Shown piece by piece: positions 1 through 5,283 of a DNA stretch of 6,038 nt. Position numbers and translations under genes: made by a program. Within the stretch, counting starts at the first letter, position 1. Every line of letters begins with the position of its first letter. Origin of the DNA: Holophaga sp. GTDB lineage: Bacteria; Acidobacteriota; Holophagae; Holophagales; Holophagaceae. A model generated the notes under the pieces. The model searched no databases. It saw nothing but the letters and a program-made list of their open reading frames with translations, and was not told the origin of the DNA. The DNA is taken from assembly GCA_031292735.1 (NCBI GenBank), contig JARLGP010000208.1:1-6038 (forward strand), written 5' to 3'.

Positions 1-140
1 AGGATGGCAACCTGGTCAGGACGCCCTTGAAGATCAGCCCGGCCATGGAGAACGAGAAGAAGGCCCAGGCGCTGGAACGGGCCTTCACCCGGTTGACCGC
101 CCTGACCACCGGAAGGAAGTTCCTGTTCTACACCCCCTAG
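1..140 (+). CDS. 3' end of an unidentified plus-strand gene (partial)
   Basis: An open frame enters from the left edge and ends at a TAG stop at 138-140. About 45 codons are visible, read from position 3, and the start lies outside the window. The codons look genuinely coding: almost every third position is G or C, as in the neighbouring genes. The visible tail is charged and amphipathic in the middle (MENEKKAQALERAF) and ends in a hydrophobic, aromatic stretch, KFLFYTP. I do not recognise the family and see no catalytic motif or membrane segment in so short a piece. It is the only gene on the plus strand and converges on the aldo/keto reductase. The two stop codons overlap inside CTAG, so no room remains for a terminator between them. 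Confidence 0.65.
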   Translation, partial: DGNLVRTPLKISPAMENEKKAQALERAFTRLTALTTGRKFLFYTP

Positions 141-1060
141 GTAAGCCCGGGCCAGGGCCCGGCCACGCGGGAGCCCTCCCGGAAGGCGGCGCGGATCCCC
201 GCCACCGCCGCCGCCGGCAGGGGGCCCGCCTCCAGCAGGCGCAGGTTGGCCTCGGCGTTGGCCGGGCTGGTGGTGCCGATGGAGACCACGTGCACCCCGG
301 GCTCGGCCAGGGTGAAGCGCAGGGCGATCTCCATCCAGGCCTCCGGCCCGCCGAAGCCCAGCTCCCCGGGGTCCAGCCCCATGGCCTGGAACCGCTCCAC
401 GTAGGGTTTGACGTAGTCCCGGTAGATGCCCATCTGGGCCTCCAGGGGCTTCCAGGCGGCGTTGGCCACGGAGCGCTTGGCGATCACCCCGGTCCCGGCC
501 TGGGCCGCCGCGGGCAGGGCACCCTCCAGGTTCACCTGGTCGCAGATGCTGACCGAACACATGAGCACATCCACCCCGGGCAGCCCCGCCGCGAACACGG
601 CCGCCTCGTTGTCCCCCGAATAGCCGGCGAAACGGATCTTGCCGGCCTCCTTGGCCCGGGTCAGGGCCCCCAGGGCTTCGCCCTGCCTGAGCACCTGCAG
701 GTTGCAGGAGTGCAGCAGCATCACGTCCAGGCAATCGGTGCCCAGTCGGCGCAGGGAACGGTCCACGGTCTCGGTCACCGCCCGTGCCGACCAGTCCTCG
801 GCGTCCACCCCCTCCACCCGCCGGCCGCATTTGGAGACCAGGAGGTACTCGGCCCGGCGGTGGCCCACCGCCCTGCGGATGAGCTCCTCCGAGCCCAGGT
901 AGGCGGCGGCCGTGTCGATCACGTTGACGCCCCGGTCCAGCAGCAGGTTGAGCACCTGGGCCACCCGGTCCTGGCTGCTGTCCAGATAGCCGATGGGGCC
1001 CGCCCCGAAAGCGAGCCGGGAAACCTTCAGGCCGGTCCGGCCGAACGTGGTGTACTGCAT
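137..1060 (-). CDS. Aldo/keto reductase family protein
   Basis: A probable cytosolic NAD(P)H-dependent oxidoreductase of the aldo/keto reductase superfamily (TIM barrel), 307 residues and complete. It opens with the usual MQYTTFGRTGLKVSRLAFG hairpin and first strand. The four catalytic residues of the family are all visible: Asp49 and Tyr54 in DTAAAY, Lys77 in VSKCG and His117 in LLHSC. A later IAKRSVANAAW stretch (near residue 195) and the SIGTTSPAN segment near the C terminus match the cofactor-binding part of the barrel. These motifs recall a subgroup of bacterial reductases of unknown substrate, so substrate and cofactor cannot be read from the sequence. The start is well supported: GGGAGGT lies about six bases before the ATG at 1060. 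The gene begins 30 bases after the LysR-type regulator, suggesting one transcript. Its stop overlaps that of the convergent gene to the left. Confidence 0.95.
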   Translation of the reverse strand: MQYTTFGRTGLKVSRLAFGAGPIGYLDSSQDRVAQVLNLLLDRGVNVIDTAAAYLGSEELIRRAVGHRRAEYLLVSKCGRRVEGVDAEDWSARAVTETVDRSLRRLGTDCLDVMLLHSCNLQVLRQGEALGALTRAKEAGKIRFAGYSGDNEAAVFAAGLPGVDVLMCSVSICDQVNLEGALPAAAQAGTGVIAKRSVANAAWKPLEAQMGIYRDYVKPYVERFQAMGLDPGELGFGGPEAWMEIALRFTLAEPGVHVVSIGTTSPANAEANLRLLEAGPLPAAAVAGIRAAFREGSRVAGPWPGLT

Positions 1061-1090
1061 GGGCCACCTCCCAGTCCGGGCATCCTACCA

Positions 1091-2005
1091 CTACCTGGCG
1101 CGGGCTGTCTGCGCCTGGTGGTACGGGGAGTGCTCGTGCACCAGCGAAATCAAGGTGGCCAGGGCGGCGAACGGTTCGTCCTTGCGGTAGGCGAACAGCA
1201 GATCCAGGGTCGGGGCCGGATCCAGGTCGATGGGCCGGGTCACCACCCCCTTGGGCACGATCTCGCTCACGTATTCCGAAAAGAAGCAGTAGCCCAGCCC
1301 GGAAGCCACCGCGTTCATGGAGGTCATCAGGCTTTCCGAGCCGATCCCCTGGGTCAGCGTCACCCCGGAACGCCGCTCGATGTCCTGGGTGGCCTGGTGC
1401 ACGGCCGGCGCGATGGCCGCCGAAATGGAGATCACCGGCATCCTGGCCAGTTCCTTCACCGGCACCCGCGCCAGCTTCGCCAGCTCCCAATGCTCGGGCA
1501 GCATGGCCACCACTTCCTCGTGCATGTAGATCTCCGACGAGATCTCGTCGCTTTCGATGGGCCCGCGCAGGAACGCCGCCATGATCTCGCGATTGAGCAG
1601 GGCCTGGATGGCCTCGGGAGCGGTCATGGTGCGCAGCAGCAGCTGGGTCTCGGGCGAGCGGCGCAGCAGCAGGGGCAGGATGTGGGAGAACACCATGCTT
1701 TCGGGCCCGGGGATCATGCCCAGGACGATGGTGCCCACCTCGTTGCGGGCGGTGGCGCGCGCCTGGAAGAGGGCGCTCTCCACCGCGGCGAGGATGCTCT
1801 TGGCCGCGGGCAGGAAGACCTTCCCGGTTTCGGTGAGCTTCAGCCGGTGCTTGTCCCGGATGAACAACGGCGCCCCGATCACCCCCTCCAGCTGGCGGAT
1901 CTGCTGGCTGAGGGAAGGCTGGGCCGTGTGCAGCTTTTCCGCTGCCCGAGTGACATTCAGTTCCTCAGCCACGGCGACAAAGTAGCGCAAAAGTCGTAAT
2001 TCCAT
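1091..2005 (-). CDS. LysR-type transcriptional regulator, HcaR-like
   Basis: A DNA-binding regulator of 304 residues, the normal length for the LysR family. The N-terminal winged helix-turn-helix spans about residues 1-60. It starts MELRLLRYFVAVAEELN and has the recognition region TRAAEKLHTAQPSLSQQI (19-36), followed by the linker helix. From about residue 90 to the end is the periplasmic-binding-protein-like effector domain, whose inducer is unknown. From memory the N terminus and RDKHRLKLTETG resemble HcaR/CatM/BenM-type regulators of aromatic-acid catabolism; this is a family resemblance only. An in-frame ATG at 2050 would add 15 residues and has an AGGGG seven bases upstream. I prefer 2005 because families start at MELR and because the extension's codons lack the G/C third-position bias of the rest. 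The drawback is a weak ribosome site at 2005 (GAG three bases away). It may regulate the reductase downstream or the fix operon upstream. Confidence 0.94.
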   Translation of the reverse strand: MELRLLRYFVAVAEELNVTRAAEKLHTAQPSLSQQIRQLEGVIGAPLFIRDKHRLKLTETGKVFLPAAKSILAAVESALFQARATARNEVGTIVLGMIPGPESMVFSHILPLLLRRSPETQLLLRTMTAPEAIQALLNREIMAAFLRGPIESDEISSEIYMHEEVVAMLPEHWELAKLARVPVKELARMPVISISAAIAPAVHQATQDIERRSGVTLTQGIGSESLMTSMNAVASGLGYCFFSEYVSEIVPKGVVTRPIDLDPAPTLDLLFAYRKDEPFAALATLISLVHEHSPYHQAQTARAR

Positions 2006-2083
2006 AAGCTCTTTCGCTTGGGAGAAGGTTCCTTGGGTTCGGTGTCCCATAGTGTAACCCCTATAGAAGATGCAAAGGTATAC

Positions 2084-2099
2084 TTATAGAATTATATAA
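2084..2099. promoter_or_regulatory. Possible regulator-binding dyad
   Basis: TTATA (2084-2088) and TATAA (2095-2099) form a perfect inverted repeat around a six-base spacer, inside the only A+T-rich stretch of the window. It covers the candidate -10 box of the LysR-type gene, where an autoregulatory operator would be expected. The dyad does not centre on the classic T-N11-A pattern of LysR sites, and A+T-rich DNA yields such dyads by chance, so this is a weak call. Confidence 0.22.
2091..2096 (-). promoter_or_regulatory. Candidate -10 box for the LysR-type gene
   Basis: Read on the minus strand, this is a perfect sigma-70 TATAAT. Transcription would start near 2084, giving a leader of roughly 80 bases to the preferred start at 2005. 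No recognisable -35 hexamer lies 15-19 bases upstream; that position falls inside the hairpin at 2110-2144. The promoter may therefore need an activator, or the match may reflect only the A+T-rich patch. Confidence 0.4.
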
Positions 2100-2109
2100 A
2101 CGGCTTTAG

Positions 2110-2144
2110 GTCCAGCTTCCGGCGCCGGGGCGCGGAACCTGGAC
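2110..2144. repeat. Hairpin-forming inverted repeat upstream of the regulator
   Basis: GTCCAG-c-TTCC (2110-2120) pairs with GGAA-c-CTGGAC (2134-2144), with one C·C mismatch. An inner GCGC/GCGC stem (2122-2125 with 2130-2133) closes on a four-base loop, giving about 14 base pairs. On the minus strand it is followed by CTAAAGCCG and then TTTATATAATT, only a poor U-tract. It could be a backstop terminator for read-through from the fix-maoC operon, or a structured element covering the -35 region of the regulator promoter. Confidence 0.55.
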
Positions 2145-2206
2145 GGGGCGAGGGTCGGCTGGTATCGGCGTTCCTGGGGGCCTCCTTGGTGAACCGCAAA
2201 CCGCAT

Positions 2207-2278
2207 CCCGCCACCGCAGGCACCTGGTACCGGTCCGCCCGGTGGGCGGTACCCATCCTGATGCCTGCACGTGGCGGG
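2207..2278. repeat. Long nested inverted repeat
   Basis: Three perfect arm pairs lie one inside another: CCCGCCAC (2207-2214) with GTGGCGGG (2271-2278), GCAGGCA (2216-2222) with TGCCTGC (2262-2268), and GGTACCG (2226-2232) with CGGTACC (2247-2253). A CCC/GGG pair (2238-2240 with 2244-2246) closes the tip. Small internal loops separate the segments. That gives about 25 base pairs in 72 bases. No U-run follows on either strand, so it is not a textbook terminator. It may be an RNA structure protecting or ending the fix-maoC message, or a palindromic repeat element of the genome. Confidence 0.6.
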
Positions 2279-2280
2279 GG

Positions 2281-2309
2281 GACGGGCCCGGCCGCCGGCC
2301 GGGTCCGTC
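2281..2309 (-). terminator. Stem-loop after the MaoC gene, possible terminator
   Basis: Two 13-base arms (2281-2293 and 2297-2309) pair around a three-base loop with a single mismatched position (2286/2304). The stem is very G+C-rich and starts 13 bases after the hydratase stop codon, where the fix operon transcript should end. In minus-strand RNA the odd pair is A·C, while in plus-strand RNA it would be a G·U wobble. No U-tract follows on the minus strand; C-rich sequence does. This is either a U-less terminator of the kind proposed for G+C-rich genomes or a 3'-end stabilising hairpin. Confidence 0.5.
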
Positions 2310-2322
2310 ATTCCTTCCCGGA

Positions 2323-2742
2323 CTAGGCCTTGAACAGCCAGCCCGGCAGTTTCACCTCGGCGAAGCCGTCCATGACCACTTCCCCGGTCTGTTTGGTGAT
2401 GATGGTGGAGATCCTGGCGATGCTCTTGGGCAGGATCTCGACGATCTTGGCCTCCAGCTTGACGGTGTCGCCGATGAACACAGGCAGCTTGAAGTTGCAG
2501 ACCTGGCTCAGGTAGACCGTGCCCACGCCCGGCATGTCCATGCCGAGCACCTTGGAGACGATGCCGAACAGGATCGCGCCGTGGGCGATGCGCTGGCCGA
2601 ACTTGCTCTTCTTGGCGGTCTCGTCGTCCAGGTGGATGGGGTTGCGGTCGCCGCTCAGCTCGGCGAAGGCGCGCACCAGCTTGTCGTCGATCTTCTGTTC
2701 GTAGGTGCAGGTCTGGCCCACCGTGAAGGTTTCTGTTGCCAT
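2323..2742 (-). CDS. MaoC-family (R)-specific enoyl-CoA hydratase
   Basis: A small single hot-dog-fold hydratase of 139 residues, the usual length for PhaJ-like (R)-enoyl-CoA hydratases. The family would add water to a trans-2-enoyl-CoA to give an (R)-3-hydroxyacyl-CoA in the cytosol, normally as a dimer. The hydratase-2 signature is intact at residues 26-40, FAELSGDRNPIHLDD, with the catalytic Asp32 and His37 and the supporting Asn34. A second conserved stretch, RIAHGAIL, follows at 51-58. The start is secure: GAGGAGG lies six bases before the ATG. The gene begins 37 bases after fixX and is the last of the operon, being followed by a stem-loop. Its position suggests that the FixABCX electron carriers serve an acyl-CoA or enoyl-CoA pathway. 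The actual substrate (short fatty acyl, aromatic or branched) cannot be told from the sequence. Confidence 0.93.
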   Translation of the reverse strand: MATETFTVGQTCTYEQKIDDKLVRAFAELSGDRNPIHLDDETAKKSKFGQRIAHGAILFGIVSKVLGMDMPGVGTVYLSQVCNFKLPVFIGDTVKLEAKIVEILPKSIARISTIITKQTGEVVMDGFAEVKLPGWLFKA

Positions 2743-2779
2743 TTTGGTCCTCCTCAGGATTGCTACGGTTTGACTGAAA

Positions 2780-3070
2780 TCAGCTTTCCCGGAAGGTCAC
2801 CCCGAAGGTGGCCCGCGGGTAGTTCCAATGGGTGACGCCCTGGTCGCTGCACATGACCCGGCAGGTGCCGCACTCCAGGCAGCCGGCATACTCGAAATGC
2901 ACCTGGCCATCCTTGAGGGTGTAGCAGCGCGCGGGGCACACCACCAGGCACGGCCGCTGGCTGCAGCGGGCGCAGATCTCCTTGTCCACCAGGATGTGCG
3001 GGTTGCCCTCGTCCACCGCGAAGCGGTCCAGGGCCAGCAGTTCTTCGGCACTCAGTCGCTTGATGCTCAT
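2780..3070 (-). CDS. fixX: FixX ferredoxin-like protein with two 4Fe-4S motifs
   Basis: A 96-residue iron-sulfur protein, the normal length for FixX. It pairs with FixC and corresponds to the iron-sulfur domain of mitochondrial ETF:quinone oxidoreductase. The typical FixX tail is clear: GCLECGTCRVMC (63-74), then WNYPRATFGVTF (82-93). There are nine cysteines. Cys33-x2-Cys36-x4-Cys41-x3-Cys45-Pro and Cys64-x2-Cys67-x2-Cys70-x3-Cys74 give the full pattern of a two-cluster bacterial ferredoxin, and Cys49 is extra. By the usual ferredoxin rule, cluster one would use Cys33, 36, 41 and 74, and cluster two Cys64, 67, 70 and 45. The start at 3070 overlaps the fixC stop as ATGA, implying translational coupling. 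A much longer in-frame reading upstream is an out-of-frame copy of fixC and should be ignored. No signal peptide or membrane segment is seen. Confidence 0.95.
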   Translation of the reverse strand: MSIKRLSAEELLALDRFAVDEGNPHILVDKEICARCSQRPCLVVCPARCYTLKDGQVHFEYAGCLECGTCRVMCSDQGVTHWNYPRATFGVTFRES

Positions 3071-4338
3071 ACGCTTCGGTACCCTTTCCAGGCGTCCTTC
3101 GCCAGCTGGGTGAACGACACCTTGCTCTTGACGATGGCCGTGAGCTGCTTGACCATCGGCGGCGGCACCTGGCCGTCCACGTTGAACAGGAAGCCCAGGG
3201 CCTGGTTGGCCAGCTCCGGGTATTCCTTGAAGATCCGGCCGATGCCGAAGATCCCGTGGAACTCCTTGTAGGCCCGCAGGTTGGGCAGCAGTTGCAGGGA
3301 TTCCAGCTGGGCCTGGTAGGCCGCGCCGGTTTCGCCCCCGGCCAGGATGGCGCGGGCCGCGGCCAGGCCGCTCACCATCGCCAGGTCCATGCCGCGGATG
3401 ATCATGCCGGTGTTGATGCCGAACTGGGCGGCGTCGCCCACCACCAGCAGGCCCTCCCGGGAGAGCCGCCGGGGCACGCCGTGCAGGCCGATCTCCGGAA
3501 CCAGGTGGGCGCCGTACTCGACGCTGGTACCGCCTTCGATCAGCGCGGCGATGGCCGGGTGCAGCTTGAAGTCCTGGAAGATCTCCTGGATCTGCCGGCC
3601 GTTGCGGGCCGCCTGCTCCGGGTTGAACACGATGCCCAGGGAGATGCTGTCCCGGTTGGTGTAGAGGAAGCCGCCGCCGGAGATGCCTTCGGTGCAGCCG
3701 ATGGCCACCCGGGCCGCCCCTTCCCCGTCCTTCACCCCGAACCGCTGGTTGATCACCGCGGCCGGAAGCTCGATGGTCTCCTTCACCCCGACCCCCACCG
3801 CGTGGGCCTTCACGTCCGGGAACAGGCCGGCCTGCTGGCCGATCAGGGAATTCACCCCGTCGGCGGCCACCACGATGCCGGCCCGCATCTCGTCCTCGCC
3901 CACCTGGATGCCTACGATCCGGCCGTTCTCCTCCAGCAGGCGGTCCACCCGCATGCCGGCGGCGAAGGTGGCGCCCTGGGCCTCGGCCTCCCCGGCGAAC
4001 CATTCGTCCAGGGTGGCCCGGATCACCGAGTAGGACTGGGGGCCGCCTTCGGGCTTGCCGAAGTCGGCATAGTCCACCGTGGTGGCGCTCGGGCCGCTGA
4101 GCATCATGATCTGCTCGCGGACGATGCGCCTTTGCAGCGGGGCCCGCCCGGCCAGGTCGGGATCCACCAGGTCCAGGGCGTAGGCGTAGAGCCGGCCGCC
4201 GCTGACGTTCTTGGCCCCGGCGCTGTCGCCCCGCTCCAGCAGCAGCACGTTCTTCCCGGCCTTGGCCAGGGTGTAGGCGCAGGCCGATCCGGCCGGGCCC
4301 GCGCCCACCACGATCGCGTCGAAATCCTCTTCAGCCAT
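3067..4338 (-). CDS. fixC: FixC, ETF:quinone oxidoreductase-like flavoprotein
   Basis: An FAD-dependent oxidoreductase of 423 residues, close to the roughly 430 usual for FixC. It takes electrons from the FixAB flavoprotein and is expected to pass them to quinone at the membrane together with FixX. The N-terminal dinucleotide fold is clear: VGAGPAG (11-17), with Glu35 ending the second strand to hold the ribose. The FixC-type motif RGDSAGAKNVSGGRLYA follows (36-52). A further FAD motif is AADGVNS (158-164), then GGGFLYTN (221-228) and GDAAQFGINTGMIIRGMDLA (301-320), the family's GD motif for the FAD pyrophosphate. No transmembrane helix is evident, so membrane contact would be peripheral. The start at 4338 has a GAGG about eight bases upstream, overlapping the fixB stop, nine bases after which the gene begins. 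The 3' end overlaps fixX by four bases. From memory it aligns closely with E. coli FixC throughout. Confidence 0.96.
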   Translation of the reverse strand: MAEEDFDAIVVGAGPAGSACAYTLAKAGKNVLLLERGDSAGAKNVSGGRLYAYALDLVDPDLAGRAPLQRRIVREQIMMLSGPSATTVDYADFGKPEGGPQSYSVIRATLDEWFAGEAEAQGATFAAGMRVDRLLEENGRIVGIQVGEDEMRAGIVVAADGVNSLIGQQAGLFPDVKAHAVGVGVKETIELPAAVINQRFGVKDGEGAARVAIGCTEGISGGGFLYTNRDSISLGIVFNPEQAARNGRQIQEIFQDFKLHPAIAALIEGGTSVEYGAHLVPEIGLHGVPRRLSREGLLVVGDAAQFGINTGMIIRGMDLAMVSGLAAARAILAGGETGAAYQAQLESLQLLPNLRAYKEFHGIFGIGRIFKEYPELANQALGFLFNVDGQVPPPMVKQLTAIVKSKVSFTQLAKDAWKGYRSV

Positions 4339-4347
4339 TGCGCAGCC

Positions 4348-5271
4348 TCAGTTCTGCAGGGCGGCCGTGAGCAGCGGCAGCACCTGGTAAAGGTCCCCCA
4401 CGATGCCGTAGTCGGCGGCTTCGAAGATGGGCGCCTGCTCGTCCTTGTTGATGGCCACGATCACCTTGGATTCCCGGCAGCCGACCATGTGCTGCACCTG
4501 GCCGGACAGGCCCACCGCCAGATACAGCTCCGGCTTCACGGTCTGCCCGCTGATCCCGATGTAGCGCTCGATGGGCAGCCAGTGCTCGTCCTCGGCGATG
4601 CCGCGGGTGCAGGCCAGTTCGGCCTTGAGCGCCGCGCCCAGGTCCCGGGCCAGGGACAGGTCCCCAACGTTGGCGAAGCCGCGGCCCACCGAGACCAGCT
4701 TGACGGCCGCGGAGATGTCCACCCCTTCGCTTTCCACCGGGGTGACGCTGCGCACGGTGATCCGGGTGTCGGCCTGGACCTCCACGGTTTCCACCGTGCC
4801 GGCCGGGCCGGCTTCGGGGGCCAGGAAGGTCCGCGCCGGGATGGTCGCCACCGCCGGCAGCGCCACCAGCTCGTCGCACACCGCCAGGCCGGCGTACAGG
4901 ATGCGCTGGGTCTTCAGCAGGCCGTCCTGGATGGCCAGGGACTTGGCGTCGGTGGTCATGCCGGCCTTGAGCGCGGCCGAAAGGTGCGCCGCCAGATGCT
5001 TGCCGCGCAGGGTTCCGCCCACCAGCACCACGCTGGGCTGGTCCTTGGCCAGCAGCCCGGCGATGGCCGGGGCCAGGGCCTCGGGGGTGGTCTGGGCCGC
5101 CTTCAGCAGCAGCACCCGGCTGGCGCCCAGCTTCGCGAGCGCCTGGGCCTGCTCCGGATCGGTGGCGAACGCCACCAGCGGCTGGCCCAGGGCCCCGGCC
5201 AGGGCCAGGCCCGGGGTCAGCAGCTGGCGCGCCAGGGCCTGGTCTTCTGAAAAAATGTAGATTCCTGCCAT
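4348..5271 (-). CDS. fixB: FixB, electron-transfer flavoprotein alpha subunit
   Basis: The alpha subunit of an electron-transfer flavoprotein, 307 residues, which binds the FAD that carries electrons to FixC. The N-terminal alpha/beta domain (about 1-180) starts MAGIYIFSED. The C-terminal FAD domain has VSVGRG (194-199), the ACTRGIAEDE segment with Arg223, ERYIGISGQTVKPELYLAVG (235-254), SGQVQHMVG (256-264), INKDEQAPIF (274-283) and ADYGIVGD (286-293), all hallmark ETF-alpha motifs. There is no N-terminal ferredoxin-like extension such as some nitrogen fixers carry, and the length matches the E. coli-type FixB. An in-frame upstream start at 5328 would add 19 residues and run 47 bases into fixA. 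I choose 5271, because AAGGAG lies six bases before it and the family starts there. It is sandwiched between fixA and fixC and almost surely co-transcribed. Confidence 0.96.
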   Translation of the reverse strand: MAGIYIFSEDQALARQLLTPGLALAGALGQPLVAFATDPEQAQALAKLGASRVLLLKAAQTTPEALAPAIAGLLAKDQPSVVLVGGTLRGKHLAAHLSAALKAGMTTDAKSLAIQDGLLKTQRILYAGLAVCDELVALPAVATIPARTFLAPEAGPAGTVETVEVQADTRITVRSVTPVESEGVDISAAVKLVSVGRGFANVGDLSLARDLGAALKAELACTRGIAEDEHWLPIERYIGISGQTVKPELYLAVGLSGQVQHMVGCRESKVIVAINKDEQAPIFEAADYGIVGDLYQVLPLLTAALQN

Positions 5272-5277
5272 TGCCTT

Positions 5278-5283
5278 CTCCTT
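5278..5283 (-). promoter_or_regulatory. fixB ribosome binding site overlapping the fixA stop
   Basis: On the minus strand AAGGAG shares its two leading A residues with the TAA stop of fixA and sits six bases before the fixB ATG at 5271. Ribosomes ending fixA would release on the fixB start site, which favours coupled, equal production of the two flavoprotein subunits. This site decides the fixB start against the upstream alternative at 5328. Confidence 0.8.

Larger units (their letters stand above)
2006..2322. other. Non-coding intergenic region with clustered hairpins and an A+T-rich island
   Basis: About 317 bases lie between the MaoC hydratase stop and the regulator start. Open frames crossing it give low-complexity Pro/Gly/Arg/His-rich translations without family features, so I treat it as non-coding. 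From right to left it holds a hairpin 13 bases past the hydratase stop, a larger nested inverted repeat two bases further on, about 60 bases with nothing clear, a third hairpin, then an abruptly A+T-rich stretch with a TATAAT box and the regulator leader. The simplest reading is 3' end of the fix-maoC transcript followed by the regulator promoter. Confidence 0.7.

Noticed and set aside
290..1999. A 569-codon plus-strand open frame antisense to the reductase and regulator
   Set aside because: Same low-complexity antisense composition, no family features, and it spans two well-supported minus-strand genes.
2084..2311. A possible 75-residue protein in the intergenic gap, minus strand
   Set aside because: Its sequence is Pro/Gly/Arg-rich, it reads straight through the hairpins and the candidate -10 box, and it has no convincing ribosome site or family match.
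2242..2835. A 197-codon plus-strand frame covering the intergenic hairpins and the MaoC gene
   Set aside because: It is antisense to a well-supported hydratase, and its His/Asp/Gly-rich composition is that of an antisense shadow.
2780..4003. A 407-codon minus-strand frame that would fuse about 310 residues to the N terminus of FixX
   Set aside because: The added part is an out-of-frame Gly/Arg/Pro-rich reading of fixC. FixX has a normal start at 3070 coupled to the fixC stop and a normal length of 96 residues.
4331..4879. A 182-codon minus-strand frame inside fixB
   Set aside because: It is an out-of-frame Gly/Arg-rich reading of fixB, which shows all ETF-alpha motifs in its own frame.
3256..5250. 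A 664-codon plus-strand open frame antisense to fixC and fixB
   Set aside because: Its translation is rich in His, Gln, Gly, Arg and Pro with no domain or motif, as expected opposite strongly G+C-biased codons. The minus strand carries clear fixB and fixC over the same bases.
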